A stretch of DNA of 64,000 nucleotides from Toxotes chatareus (GCA_016801885.1 CM028905.1:12614706-12678705); one strand, 5' to 3'. Shown: positions 26,977 to 41,100, counted from the first letter of the stretch. The notes: generated by a model not told the origin, from the sequence alone. Numbers and translations: made by a program.

Positions 26977-28460
26977 AGAGTCACAGAGGAAATACCTTCT
27001 GGATATCAAACTGCCCGGCCGAAAATTGAATTGTTTTTAATGTTAATATATTAATCACTCTAGAATGTTCTCTTGACAATTTCCCCAGACCCCACCTCTC
27101 CTATTCATGCAGGTGCTTCAACCAGTCCGATCCAAAAGATCCATCATCTAATTCAAGCCAAGAAACACTGTCAATTTTGAGTTTCTGTGTGCACAAATAA
27201 GGTGAAGGCACCACCATCAGGACTGTGAGCCCTGGTCTCTCAGGTGGTGGGCAAGTTAACTATGACCTAAAGTTGTTTGTGTACTAGAAATATAAATATG
27301 GTGCTACAGAATCACAGTTGCCTTGTATTTTCATTATTTTAAAGGTAAACTTCACATGTAACTCAGTCTGTTTACCTGTCATGGGAAGTACTTTTGAGGA
27401 GCCTTTTCTTTCATCATTTCTCAGGCATTTCTGCTCATATTAACATAATATAAAATAGAAATGACAGAGAATTAAAGGAAAGAGAAAGCGGATGACACCC
27501 AACATCCCTAGCCTGGAGTTTCCTGTCAGGTGATGCTGTCATTATTATCTCAACTTAGGCTTGAACACCACAATTTTATGACAGAAAACCTGCATTCCAA
27601 ATTGTGGGCGTGGCTCTTGCTGATTATTTACCAGATAAGGTCTAAAAAATTGGTTGGGAGAAGTAGGATCCATCCTTTTTAGGGCTGGCACCATACAAGG
27701 GACTAAAGGTCATGGTATTATTGTAACTTGAAAGTGAAATAATGTGACTTCCCCTTTAGGTACATGAAGGAGAAAGTGTTGAAGCTGTGTATTCAAAATG
27801 TGTCATTTTCTGTGTCATAAAGCTATTACATATGAATTAAAGGAGTGTAACAAATAAGTCATGACCCAGCAACTCAGGGATCAGCACTGTTGACTCACAG
27901 CAAGAAAGTCCCTGGACAAGAATCTGTCTGCCAGCTGGGGCTATTCTGTGTGAAGTGACTCCTATGCCCACGTGGGTGTCCCCAGACATAAAGGTTAGGT
28001 TGACTGGATAGCACTGTGACACTGCCTCTTACCCAGTGTGGGGCACACTCCTTCCACTCTGCAAACACAGAGCAAACCAATGAATGAATAAGTATAAATG
28101 TTTTATTATCTGTGAACATATCTCAGTTTGACTGTGAAACAAAAATGTCCACTGCCTCTCTGTAATCTCATCATTTGTGTTTTTTAATTTTTTGCAAAGT
28201 GCATTAATAAACTAATGCTATGCATCATGCACTTTTTGTCAACTACTGTCATATCGTAACCAGTCCACTAGATGGTACTGCGTTAAAAAAATAAAAACAA
28301 AACCGTCCATATCAGCTACAATGGGAGCTCAGTGCGCTGATCAGTAAGCACAGTGGCTGTTGCAGGTATAGGGAGGGACAGATGATTCCAGTGATTACAA
28401 CATCTTCGACAAGAATGGACAACAATGCCCAAGGAGCAGCCCCTGGGATGTCAGGCAGCG
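26977..28460 (+). other. slc25a53 3' UTR and spacer before the thymosin gene
   Basis: No second gene is seen. Poly(A) signal candidates are ATTAAA at 27836-27841 and AATAAA at 28206-28211; neither is clearly better, so the transcript end is unresolved. Short ORFs on both strands have no recognisable domain. Confidence 0.5.
28265..28275 (+). promoter_or_regulatory. CTCF-like half motif
   Basis: CCACTAGATGG followed by TAC resembles the CTCF core CCASYAGRKGGC, lacking the final GC. It lies 235 bases before the thymosin CCAAT box. Motif only. Confidence 0.22.
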
Positions 28461-28499
28461 AGCGTGGCCAATTGAAACTCTTCCTGTGAGCTTTGGGAG

Positions 28500-28638
28500 C
28501 CAATGATAGACAGAGCACCGGTGTCCATGTTGGCGTGCAGAAGGGCGTGTTGTCTCTATTTAAACCGTGGGCTTTGCACGGATTATACAGACGCATCTTA
28601 CCTGTAGAGGACATTCTCACTGCGCAGCCCCGCACCAG
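28500..28638 (+). promoter_or_regulatory. Beta-thymosin core promoter and non-coding exon 1
   Basis: A CCAAT box at 28500-28504 and a TATA-type TATTTAAA at 28557-28564 are followed by a presumed start near 28588. A short exon ends at 28638 before a GTAAAT donor. A second CCAAT at 28468-28472 lies upstream. A TATA promoter with a tiny non-coding first exon is usual for beta-thymosin genes. The first exon joins the acceptor at 29684-29685. Confidence 0.65.
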
Positions 28639-29698
28639 GTAAATTTAATTTAGTTTCTGTTTATTATGCATTCAGAAAGACAAAATCACTGCATGTCAAT
28701 GTAGTGCAAACATCATAATTAATTTTAAGACATTTGTTTTCTGTCTACCAAAGGCGTATAGGTGTTATGCAACATTTCTGGTATAGGCCATGCAGCCATG
28801 CCAATACAGTTTCTGTCTTGCTGATTCCTCCGTTATACTGTGGGGTGTGTGGGTATAAGTACCTGGTGGCGCCGCATTCCTCTGCACGCAACCTGCCTCA
28901 CTGTGTCCGGGACTTGTTCCATTACTTAACGGTGCTTTTTCAAGCAAATCTGTCCTGCACAGGCCTGTGACGAGCATCTTTCCCTTTCACATCCTGACTT
29001 TGATGCGGAATTTAAAACGCACATCCATGCATGCTGTGCATGAGGGTGCAATCTTTAGGCGTGGACGGCATGATAATGTTACACCAGGCGCTGCCCTGAA
29101 GTCAATCTACCACGTTGTATTTTTTCTAACACTGTAGTGTTACAAGCTGAAAAAAAAAACCGGACGTTTATCGTTTAGCTTTAGTCTTGTTTTGTGGAAA
29201 AAAAGGTTTTGACCTTATCAGATCAGAAATTTGAATAACATTTTCCAGTTATGTTCACTTCCTTGTTGTTTTTTTCTTCAGGTTTGGCCAACCTGTGTAT
29301 TTAATATTTACCTAACCTCTCACATAAATGCAAATCAATGTACATGTGGAGCATGTTTTTTTTTTTTCATGTGGTCTATTTTGTAATAATGGTCGGAGTA
29401 TCTGTAAATAATAGTACAGTGTAAGGTGACACTATGTTAGAGCATTGTAAAGCAGGAACATGTTGTTTCTTGTGACTGGGTTGCATAATTCCAGAGTTCA
29501 GTCTTTGTTTTAACTGAGGTGGGGCTTGACTTGTGTACCTGTATGGGCATGTACTGCAGACAACATCTTGAGTGGTGGAATCCTAATGCTGTCTTGTGCA
29601 TTCTTTTAACGTTTGCTCATCTTAACAGTCAAAATCCGTGTTTTGATTTAATTAATCATTTCTCTCTGTCTCTTTTGTCTGTTAGAACTTTTCCAAAA

Positions 29699-31731
29699 AT
29701 GGGCGACAGCAACCCGGTCAATCAGGAGGTCGAGCAGTTCAACAAGCAAAAACTAAGGAAGACTGACACACAAGAAAAGAACCATATGCCAACCAAGGAG
29801 GGTAGGTGTTAAATAAAGAGAAAGGAAGTGGGCTCTTAACAAAAATCTTTCTCATCCACCCCCTATCCAGGTTTCACCTTTTCCTTAGCTCCTTGTTCTA
29901 CGTGGTCAGCTCCTCCCTGTCTGTCATAATGAACGACAACTGCAAACATTGCATTACTGATTAACTACAGACACACACCCTGCTACCTGAGAGCTCCTCC
30001 TTGTTCCATCCATGTCCAGAAGAAACACATAACCACACCCCCATCTATTTCTTAGAACTTCTCTGTCTGTTCTTAGTGATGCAAAGGGAGCTTCATGCTG
30101 TCCAGCTTGTGGGAAGAAAAATTCAAATTGTTGTCACTTGACAGAGTAATGTGTAATAAGACCTAGATTATATACTTTGCGGTTTTAAAAAAATCCCACT
30201 GACTTGAAGGAGCATTTAAGGTAAAGTGTGGCAAAACCACTCATCCTTTCCCTCCAGAGGCTGAGAGGCTCCCTGCCGACTGACTCTTGCTCTTTCTCAG
30301 TCTGAGTGCAGCCCCAACTGGTATGTCAGTGGGAAAGCATGCTCAGGATTAGCGTGCACACAGGTGGCACTGCTGGTGCACGTAGGCTTTTTTTTTTATG
30401 AGTCCTTTCCTGCTGGGTTATCTTTTATCAAGAGAGCTGTGTTGCAATGGGAGATGGAACCTGTGATGGACGCTGCTTTAGCACAGTACAGCTCTTTCAC
30501 TGTCCAATTTGTACCTGAATTGCAAGTAATAAAGTGAGATTTTGAAACTTTTGGAAGAAGAAGTGGCACATTGGTCCTCCGAAAATGGGAAGTTAAATTC
30601 TTTAGTGATAAAATACACCCTTTTTTGCTGCAGCCTCACTTTGGTCTCATACAACCAATAGTTATATTGACTAATGTTCTTTGACTCTTCTCTTTTCAAG
30701 CTACGTTTTCATGCTATGTTTTAGTATTTAGCATTATCTTGTAAATGGCACTGTCCAGCATAGTTACATAGACTCACATTAACTTCTTTTTTTCAACATT
30801 TCAGAGTCATTTCAAATGTGATTTTAGCTCTCGTGCCTAGCCCTGACTCATTCCACATTTCATTTAATGGCTTCATGTTCATTTCTGCAGAAATCATAGT
30901 TTTATTTGATTTTAGACAGATTTTGAAGTTTACTGAGCACTGTACAGAAACGTGAAAACCAATTGTATAACGCCTTCTGCGGCTCTGAAGGGAGTTGTCT
31001 AAATCTGAAGAATTACCCTGGTGATGACATACTGATGTTATCAACATTATCTCTGTTTGGACTTGAAGTTTATGAACAGAGTCTGGAGTGTAAAAGGTGT
31101 GGCAGGCATTAGTCTGATAAAAGATGCCACTGAGTTACTGAATGGGAAATGTAGGATCCCACATTTTTTGAGCTATCCCCATAAAAAGACACTTAAATTG
31201 AAGATATCTCTGTAGCTTTGATTTTTAAAAATTATTCTTAATGCATCTCTTCCAGGTTCCACCACTTTGTAGAAGTGCACTGCTAAATCACTAGAGTGCC
31301 TCTTTAATTATTTGCACTCCAGTCAGTACACACCTGATAATTTAGAGAGAAACTGAGAGAGGGAGACACTTGACCGCTGACTAGAAGTTCTGGCAGCTTA
31401 TTAGTAACAGAGCTAAACTCAAGAGTGGAACCATCTGTCGCACCAGCTGCTGCATAGAAAAAAAAAATCTCACCCACCATCTAGAATATTTGACACTGAT
31501 GCTTTAGATTATAATTGTTCTGTGCTGTGTGCATCATAGTTGTGGTTTAAAATTGATTAAAGTAGGATGGTAATGTTTAAACAGAATGATATATCAGTTT
31601 TTCTTGTCCTGACAACAGGACTTAAGTTTTTTTTTATCTCCAGACTCAGACTGATCTCGTCATTTGCGTCTCTGTCTTGTTATCACACAGAAATTGAAGA
31701 GGAGAAGAAAGCCATGAAAGAGGCGAAGTAA
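29699..31731 (+). CDS. Beta-thymosin (G-actin sequestering peptide, TMSB15-like)
   Basis: Two coding exons, 29699-29801 (exon from 29686) and 31691-31731, give 47 aa in phase. The actin-binding motif LRKTDT (LKKTET in the classic peptide) is at residues 19-24, followed by QEKN and the MPTKEEIEEEK segment that forms the C-terminal helix. Beta-thymosins bind monomeric actin one-to-one in the cytosol and buffer the actin pool. Length, intron position and the non-coding first exon fit the family. TMSB15 lies close to SLC25A53 in the human block, so this is probably its fish counterpart, but peptide sequence alone cannot separate it from other fish thymosins. The roughly 1.9-kb intron 29802-31690 holds nothing I recognise. 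Confidence 0.92.
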
Positions 31732-32151
31732 CCAAAGCACATCTGCCATGATTCCTCTCCTTTGCTCCTGCCCTGTTACCTGCTCTTCCACCAATAAGGA
31801 ATCCTGTCCATCATATCCTCCTCTGCCTCTATTTCCATGCTTCCATATTTGATTAGAAATGGTGTTTGGGTTGATGCCGTGGGGAAAGATCTGTCTGTAA
31901 TCCCAAGTAAATCAATTAAATGGATGTATTTCATTGTGCTTCTTTCCATGCAATTTAAAAAGGGCTGAGTAGAGAAAGATAAAAAATTTAATAGGGTTTA
32001 GGTTTAAAAAAAAAGGAGAAAATCATGAATAATTGTATCAGTGAGAATCCATCAGAGATACTGCGTTGTAAACAATACCATAAGTATGCCTGTAAATGGT
32101 GCCATTCAGGAAATGTTCTGAAAATAACACATAAGATGATATTTTTGTTTT

Positions 32152-32157
32152 AATAAA
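32152..32157 (+). terminator. Poly(A) signal of the beta-thymosin gene
   Basis: AATAAA about 420 bases after the stop codon, followed by a GTGT/T-rich stretch. An earlier ATTAAA at 31916-31921 is an alternative. Confidence 0.6.
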
Positions 32158-32179
32158 AATCAATGTGTCAAAAATGTTT

Positions 32180-34170
32180 TGCTTGAGTTATGTATTTTTG
32201 TCAGTCTTGCTAAACCATCTTGTTTTGTACATTTTTTTTCGCTCATTACTACAACATTTGAACAGATTATATTATGACAAGATTGTCTGAACGCTCACTG
32301 AACACTCAGTTTCCTACACAGACCTCAGGCTGGGTGTAGCTTTGCTGCTCTGTAAGTTAGGGCAGTCTTAGAACATTAGAGGGTCTGAGATTAACTGACA
32401 ATTTAGTAGTGTCAATCATCTGTACATCTCTTTAATTGCATTAGTGTATTATTTTCAGTCTTATGCCAGAAATATTAAATTGCAACATAAAATTGATGTG
32501 TAGAAAAGACAATGTAAGAAATGAGAATGAGTCATAATAAAAAGTCTGATTTATATAACTTACATATTTTAAGTTAAGTTTGAGTGAGAATTCATTCTCT
32601 TCCTATACAGTACAAAATTATGCTCCTTGAGTGCTCTGATATGCACCAGAACCTAAACAAGTATGAAAGTGATCTTAAATCAAAGATTTTGCATCCAGAT
32701 ATTCTAGTTTATGAGCATGCGTATTCCGTTTGCCTTGGCTGCTCATAAACTCATGTATCTGAATTCATTTTCAAACGGCTGAATGCACCTTACTCCCCTA
32801 CTGAAAGCCTCCTCCGTTTGATTTACAACAGGTTTAAGCCTGCTGAAGAAAAGGGAGTGGATTAGCTGCAGGTGTTGCACATTCCATCTTGCCAACATGA
32901 AATGTAGTTTCTGCGGGAAAAGTGAGTTTTTATGTCTGAATTTAGTTTCCACATGTAGGGCCTTCAGATTCACTGGAATAGCCTTCACATTTACTGGAAC
33001 AGCCACATCTGCATAAATTCTGTCTTTACAGTACTAATGTGCTTTAGATTGTATTGAAGAAGGAAAGAAAAAATGCATCTCACGGATCAGCGACTGAGCA
33101 TGTTTTTTTTCCTCAGACTGTCTTGATTGCTCAAGGTAATACATTCTGTGTTTTTCCACCAGGAGCCTGTTGAAACATGCTCATGAAGCAACATGCAAGT
33201 ACTTGAAAGTAAAGACATTATATCTTCAAACTGTCTTTGGTTGAAATTTAGTTACCAAAATTGTGGTGTTATGTAGATTTACAGTTCCTCTTCAGATATA
33301 ACAAAGTCTTACTTTTCAAGGAAACCATAGTTTTCATGAATCTGCAAAAAAGTTATGGTATGCATGTTCTTTTCTTTTCCACTGATCTCTTGCCTGATCT
33401 CAGGCTTGTCTGCACACTATGACAATAGGGATTGGTACAGAAAAAGAGAAGGTTCAAATGAGGACGCAACTGAATGATAGGAGGTGAACACAGATCTTGT
33501 TCACTGTCCTTAAACCCACTGTGGAGCCATATAATAAAAAAACCAAACTTGTGATTAATGCTTTTGTATTCCACTGTTACAGGGCTAATGTTTACTAAAG
33601 GTCACATCAGTATTTTTATTGTCTTCCGTGTGTGTTAGCCCTGTATAAGTACGTGTGATTATTGTATCTCCGAAAACAAGTTATACAGGTATTTCAAGTT
33701 GCTGCTTCCTTAACTTCACCTTATACAACAAAAAATAGACATAAAATGTACTGTATCTGTCCACCTACTGTACCGCCAGACAAAGTTAAGAAAACAACCA
33801 CTTCTTTTCCCTACCAGTGTCACTTTGGCTTTTTTTTTTTTTATACACAAAGTGAAACTTAGCATATATAAGCAAGCCTACATGACCCTCTTGTATTCAC
33901 TACAGGACCAAGGATTTCTACCCCACCCACCATGTTATAACAAAGAGAGCAAATTTTGTAAATTCCTTTACTTTTTGTCTTTGTGGGGGGTTAAAGGGTT
34001 CAAACAAGAGTTGAGTAAAATATCATACATATAAGTGCAGTACTCAAACCATGAAAAATGACTTCTAAAAAAATTCAGCATCACAGCCTTTTTAAAGAAA
34101 CAATATCCTATTAACTTATTCTTTCTATCTGTTGAAGAATGACTGCAGACAAAATGTTTATTGGGTTTCT
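32180..34170. other. Thymosin-SLAIN intergenic sequence
   Basis: About 2 kb of AT-rich DNA without any ORF of recognisable origin on either strand. It contains homopolymer T and A tracts only. Confidence 0.65.
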
Positions 34171-34177
34171 TACTTAA

Positions 34178-34193
34178 CAGCGACACCTAGTGG
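34178..34193 (-). promoter_or_regulatory. CTCF-like motif upstream of the SLAIN gene
   Basis: The minus strand reads CCACTAGGTGTCGCTG, a near match to the CTCF core. It is about 100 bases before the GC-rich SLAIN promoter. A second CCCCT/GGGGG-type word follows at 34240-34250. Motif only. Confidence 0.3.
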
Positions 34194-34284
34194 TGACAAA
34201 TAAGGATAACAGGAGCATGTTGCTGCAGTATCACGTCCCTTCCATAGGGGGCGACAAACACCAGTGAAACCCCTGTAGGGGGGA

Positions 34285-34608
34285 GGGGCGGGCTCTTCTC
34301 TGCTGCAGGACTGTTCTGTTCAGTGGGGCTAGCTGAAGTCCATCAACAAGCTAGTTAGCAGTGAGCGATGCGGTGAACGCCGTCGGCGCTGCTGTAGCAA
34401 CAAGAGAGCATGGACTAGCTGACTGAGAGTTATAACCCGGTGTCCTGACAATCACTATCAAGCCGCGGACCGTCGCAGGTGGTCGTAATTAGCTGCTTCA
34501 TCCATGCGGTCGCTGGTGCTCAGGGGAGTTTGAGCTCTCGAGTGGCGGGCAAGCTCAGTCATCAGCAGGGCTGACTGGGACAACGGGGACAACACGGCTC
34601 ACTCACCG
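34285..34608 (+). promoter_or_regulatory. SLAIN gene GC-rich promoter with probable non-coding exon 1
   Basis: A GC box GGGGCGGG at 34285-34292 opens a CpG-rich stretch to about 34620, the only such block in this region. A plausible donor (GTACGA) at 34609 could end a non-coding first exon, joining the acceptor at 35180-35181 just nine bases before the ATG. The donor choice is uncertain; a GTGGTC donor near 34480 is an alternative. Confidence 0.4.
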
Positions 34609-35190
34609 GTACGACTGTATTGGTAATAGCCGGTGTGAGATTAACGAGACCTGTTCAAATACACATGTGTGGAGCACAGTCACCGGTACGGCTCGATATG
34701 ATTCAGTATAGCTGCTGCAGTTTTGCAGCTTAGAGGTAAATGTAATGTTGTGTAGCATCCGCGTGTAGCTAGCTTCTTGCCACGGTAGTTACAGTTGCAG
34801 AGTTAGCAAGATAACGACGAGGGGGGGGGTGATCGGCGTCATGTAAATACTGGTGATTGTTAGCTCAAACTGGCTTGTTAACACACTACTGGAGCCTTGA
34901 TGTTAGAGCTACTTGTGTGATTACGACCAAAAGGTTTACTTTGCATGTGGTCGAAGTAGCTAGAGAATCCTTACCTCTATGTTTGGTTTGCTTAGTGTTA
35001 TGTTGTTTCTTGTTGTGTTGCTGGGAAGATAGTGCCCAGTCAGCAGCTTTACGTGAAACTTAACGTGAGAATGCATGTAGTAATGTTAAGCTTGAACCAG
35101 CATGTGTTTTTGTGTTGCAGATTATCCAGCTGCTCTTCATTGTCACCATGTAAATGTTGCTCTCTCTCTTTCTCCGAGCAGAGCAGGAGC

Positions 35191-38100
35191 ATGGTGGTCC
35201 CGGACAGTGCCGGCGTGGTCCCCCAGCCTGACAATGGCAGTCCCACTGACCTCACGGAGAGCTCCAAGTCCGGGTGCCAGGAGGAAGAGGAGGGCGGTCA
35301 AGACCTGGCAGGGGTGGAGCTGGAGGAGGTCCGAAAGCTGCAGGAGCTTGTTCGTAGGCTGGAGGTCCAGAATGAGACCCTCCGCAACAGGGGGAGCAAG
35401 ACTATCATACACAGAGGTGCAAGCAGCAACAGCAACCTCACAGCCGCTGCTAACATCAATGAGAGGCTGACTTGCGAAGGGGTGACCAACTCCCGTCTCA
35501 GGTTGGAGCACAGCGGTGAGCTGGGCAGCACAGACTTTGAGCTGTCACCCCCACAGGACAGCAGCAGTAGCGAGGAGATGTCCCCTCTTCCTGTGGCCAG
35601 CAGGCTGGAGGAAGAGGATGAAGAGGAGGAGGAGGAGGATCGGGGTCCATGCGGGGGCTTTCTCACCTTGACCTGCAGCAACGGAGCAGGAGAGATGCCG
35701 GGGCAAAGCCAGACACCAGAAAGCCCCTCTCAGGACAGTTATGAGTCAGAGACACTTGCAGAGAGCGATTCAGGGGTGGACCAGACTGCACTGGATGAGG
35801 TGGATGTCCTAGATTTGGAGGATGAGTGTGCAGAAGTAGAGGACGAGGACAGCTGGTACGTTTCATCAGCTGAACTGTGTATCCATTTTATGTTTGTGTT
35901 ACCCAGCGTTTCGTACAGTTACATCTGGTTCGAGCAGATTGCTGCACTGACACCTTCGCAGATGTGACACATCATATCATTGAATAATGCAAACTTCAGT
36001 GAAAGTCACATGGATGCCACATTTAAAGTTCGCCTGTGTATAGGTAGGGCAGCCCCTTCAGCTACATGAGTCACTTGTGCTTTTCATTTTAATCTCTGAT
36101 TTTAAAAGTGTTTGACTCCCCCACAAGGCAGTGACTATGTGCTGTAGCATTAGTTTAAATGGATTTAAAATTAGACTTAACTCTGGGCTGACACAGAAAC
36201 TGCATTTTTCCCCCCTATCCACAGAAACAGGGTTTCTTTTCATATACTTCCAAGCTCTGCTTGACAGTGGCAAACGTGTAAGTACAAGGACATGATAAGG
36301 TGTTAGTGAAAGAGGAGAAGAAAGACTGAGGTGATGTGGAGGCGGCAAAAGAAATGGCAGCCTGTGTGAAATAATTTCAGAAGCAGTTTATGTGAGTACA
36401 AGAGTGAGAAGCTGCTGCTTCTTTTTTAAAGTTGTTTCTTGGCTATCTCTTGGCCTAGGCAAACAGAAGGCATGACCTACCTGCCACCTGTTTAGCAGGT
36501 TATGATGAAAAGTAGGAAGGCTTAATTTTTTCATAGCTGTCTAATTGAAGCATGAACAAAAACAAATGCAGTTATCTGGGGTGTGCTGTAGAGCTGGAGA
36601 AAAGCAGTTTCAGGAAATAATAGCAGTATTAATGATAATTATTATTAATGACTTAACCTGATGTAGATTTGCATACCCTAAGGCTTGTTACACAATGTAC
36701 CAAAGATCAACAAAGCTATCTCTGTTTTGGCTCATTCCTGAATGCAGGTCAGGTCGAAGCTCATAAAAAAAAAAGCCAGTATTGTTTTGAAACAAGATGA
36801 ACTTTGTTCATTCACCTCCAGTTTAATTGGCTGAATATAATTAGCTAAAAAGAGAAGATTAATTATTAATAATCCCTGCTAATTTAATTCTGGAGAGCAG
36901 TCTAGACGTTTGTTTATGCCGTGCATAAAACAGGTACCATATTGTGTTACCGATGGCAGCTCAGCCATGAAGCTTAACAGCCAGACCATTCATGACTTAT
37001 TTTTCAGTTTCACATCATTAGCCATACCATATGTGCTTTGTGAGGTTATCATAGCCAAAACATCCAGTAATCCCAACGACGACATAATCTGATCTGCTCT
37101 GGGCTGAATGCTGCCGCATGGATAAACTGCTTTGGGTGGGATTGCACAGCATGTGATCTGAGGGGGGCCCCCTCTGTGCGACCAGACTGTGATAGGCACA
37201 GAAACGCTGGCAGCAACTTCGGGATTTCTCATTATGGGTTTTTGATTTGTAGAATCAAGACTGTACAAGAGAGTAATAAGCCCCTAACAGCACGCAATCT
37301 AAGATTAGAAAAAAAAAAAACAGATGGTATTCTCACACTGGACTTAGACTTTATCAGACTGGACAGGTAATGTTCAGATCAAAACTGCCTTGCAAATGTC
37401 CAATTTGTCCTCACACTGACACAGTCACGGTGTCCACGTTATCCAACCTAGCTCTGTGATGCCGGTCCTGGAAGACGTTTTTGTAATAACTGTGGAGTTA
37501 ATTTAAAGTTATTATAAAATTATATAACTATTTATTATTAAAACCCTTTAAATGACATACCTTTCTACAAGGTCTAATTTTATAGTAGCAGTAATGTTTT
37601 TGGAACTGCAGTTGAAGAGCCATGTCTTGCATGACTGTCAACAACCAGGTACCAACCTGTGACTTAAACTCTGGCGTGACTGGATCAAGCGCAGGCAGAA
37701 CATGCGTCATTATTCTGCATCAAACACAAACACATTCCCATTCCCCCACACACAGAAGCTGTGCTCTGTGGCAGGTTGTGTGACCTGAATATTGCTCTTT
37801 ATATTGTTGCTCATTCCAGTGGGAAATCTGTCCTTTTATGTTTGTTCAGTGGGAAGATGATTTGTAGTTGATTGGTCCAGAACCAGTCAGTCCGGGCCTT
37901 TTGTGTATCCAACTCAAAGGATCAGCCCATGTGACTGCCAGTTCAAAGACTGTGGTGAACTTATGGCTGTTTGCTCTCACTGGGGCCACACTGGCCATGT
38001 TGCAGAAAGGAGGCATCGACAACACCAAGTCATGTGTTGATTTCAGATGCCGACTCAGTGGTTGACTTCAGTTGGCTGGTCCTTCATAGATGTGACTGGA

Positions 38101-41100
38101 GATTTTTCTTGCAGTGGAGTGTAACTTAAACCAATAGCTGCACATTGTAGATATTGGGTCATCTGTCTACTTCCCCAGTAAATGTAAAACTCTTCATTGT
38201 GTCTGTCTTAGGACTTGTACTCAAGTTGTTTTTAACAAACAAACAAGCATTTTAAAAAATTTCCACCTTTCTGTGGATGTAGTCAGTGTTTCCTGCTTTT
38301 ACTTAGACTGGAAAGAGCCTGATATGTTAACCAGGTTGAGGCTGTGATAAGAATGTTTAAAGTTGCATTACTTACTTAAAGTATTTACTCACTCATTGTT
38401 TGGTTTGATTACGTCATTTGCTTTAAACTTTTAAGTGCATACCTTGCACTCCAGTGGTTCACACTAATCTCTGACTTGTTCTTATTCAAATCTTCTGCTC
38501 TGCGCTTACTGGCAAACACCTTTGACAAGCACGTTTTTTAATAAAAAGGAGATTAGGCTTACTTCTTCAGCCTTTTCCACACTCAGTTTTCCCCATCTCT
38601 GTATTACTCGCTGTCCCTTTTACCCCTTGTTGTTGCTCTCATTCCCCTTGGTAATAATATGTTTTCTTCTCATCTGCCTCCTCTCTTCAGGTTGTATGTC
38701 TCTCCTAAAAAGCAAGTAGCAGATCCAGGCCCAGAGTCTCCCCTGAAATGGTGTCGGCAGGTTCTTGACCACCGCAGCCCAGAGACAGAAATGGCTTGTC
38801 GGACCCTGATCAGCCGTTTGGACCAGAGTATGTTTTTAACAAACTTACACATGCATATGTGCATTAAACTGTTTGAAATGCCTGAACCAAAGTATTTCTT
38901 TATCTGTATTTTAAGTCACTTTTTATGCAAACCTGTAGACAAACAATCCTACAGACCTTCACAAACATTACAACAGCTTTTACAGTAAATGAACAAACTT
39001 TTGTATCTGAAGATATTTTAGTTGCATGTTGCTGCTTGGCCTGAATCAAGATTAAGGCACCCAATACAGCACAGGGAGTCTGTGACTGTGCTGCATCTTT
39101 ATTTACTGTTCATCTCCACTGTGCACATGCATGCATCTGTGTATGTCTTAGTCGTACAACAATGCTTGAGTACTCACAGTGAGTGTGTACATGTTGTGCA
39201 CATCTTTACGTGTGGACAGAAGTTTGTGTCTCATCCAGCAGAGCCCATTCATTATTTATCCCGCTCGCAGCTCCTACTTCCTGCACACTGCGGAACCTGA
39301 ACAACAAAGTTATTCACACCAGGGCTGAATGACTACATGAAGTCATGGGCTGGGTTGAATTACACCCCCCGGTCACCTCCACTTTTTCTGACTGGGAGCA
39401 CCGGACCATGTAACCTGCCTGGTGACAGAGAGCTGGTTTTAGCCAAACTATACAGAAATTATAGGGTTAGCAGTGAAGGTGTATGAAACAAATAAAAAGA
39501 ATTGTCTAAATTAAACCTAAGTTTTTGTTACATACAGTATGGATGCAAATGCTTCAGCTGTTTTTCTCAAAGCTTTTGTGTGAAGTGAAATTTACACTTT
39601 GACGCCCACTCTTAAAGTGAACGTCAAACTATCTACGTATTCTCTGAGGCTATAATGTAAAACTTTCTGTATTCATTGCATCTAATATCATTTACACTAG
39701 TCCCAACCACACTTAGCTCTTCTTCATGTGTCTCTCTTTATGTCACCCTTTTAAAGCGTGTATATTCTTCTCTGAGAATGTCTCATCTTTCCTCTCCTGT
39801 CCCCAGCAGCGTCTCGATGGAGGAACATGTACAGCAGCCCATCAGCAGAGGCAGGCTCAGCAGGCTCGGCAGGATCAGGCCTGATCTCTCCTGGGTACCA
39901 CAAATCAACTAACAAATCCCTACTAACCTGTGGCAGCTCAGGTATGGCATGACATTAACGCACTGTGCTCCTTATATTCTGCTCAACACAACAATGGGAT
40001 TGACATCAGTTATTGTATGGATGTAGGTCAGGTGATATGCGTGTGCACTAATGCATCAACCGTTTGTTCTCTCAGGGATCTCATTGGTAGTATTTAAGGA
40101 ATCTTTGCATGTTTATTACTGTGTGTCACATATACTGTACATTACTGCTAATCATTTTCCAAAACATACCATTATTTATCATTATTTATTTTACTGTATT
40201 ACAATCAACAAAAAAGTTTTATGAGAAAAGCAGTACATCACAGTTAATGTTATGCACAGTGTAATTTTTGTGGGAAGGCCTGATATCACAGACTCAATTG
40301 TTGTCTGTTGAACAGCAGTGAATTCAGGAGGTAGTCGTCAGACAACAAAGAACATTAAGTGAATACAGATGTCCTGAAAAGGCAAATGTGTATTTGGTGG
40401 CTTCTTGCACTACAAAGGTTGCTATTAGTCTGTAAGCTCAGATGTGGCAGATGTGGCTCTTTCTGCCCAATGCTTGAATGCATCACAAATGAATCTTTAC
40501 CAGTCCTCCAAGCTTTACTATAACTGTATCACAGCACGACAGTAACATAGGTTATTTTCAAATAAAAACAGATAATAATATACACTGTGATTGTTTGTCT
40601 CAAGCTTGTTAACATATCTGGTGGATACTTTGGAAGATGGCCAGCAGTTATGTAAAGTATATGTGGTTTAAAGCTCAGGGGATGAAAACACTGGTATATT
40701 GAAAGTCTTTGGCAACGCTAACCTGTGTGAAATATACTGTATAATGTTGGTGGCTTTGACTTTGCGGTGGCGACTGTAACTGTTTCTTTGCACTTGTGCT
40801 ATTCCTCACATTGTCTCACAACACCTGGCACTTCACTGTGCTGAGACCAACATTGTTGATGTTGTTGTGAAAACCCTGTAAATAACAAATCTTTGCATGA
40901 ACTTGTGAACGCTTGGCTTGTGGGAGGTGACCCTATCTAATCCCAGACTTTTTACATAACCAAATGCCCGTGGATGATGTTGTCATTTCCCGTTTGTCTC
41001 AGTCTGAGTGTCGGGCCTGTGTCAGACAGACACGCCTGGCGGGGGAACTTTGCATACAGCCTTTCAGGCTATCAGCAGCAGCAGCAGCAGACAGTTCTTT

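Noticed and set aside
28850..28975. Second TATA-like word (GGGTATAAGTACC) as an alternative thymosin promoter
   Set aside because: No clear donor follows it, and the upstream CCAAT/TATA plus exon with GTAAAT donor explains the gene better.
35032..35190. In-frame extension upstream of the SLAIN start
   Set aside because: A clear pyrimidine tract and AG acceptor at 35180-35181 separate it; the upstream residues show no SLAIN similarity.
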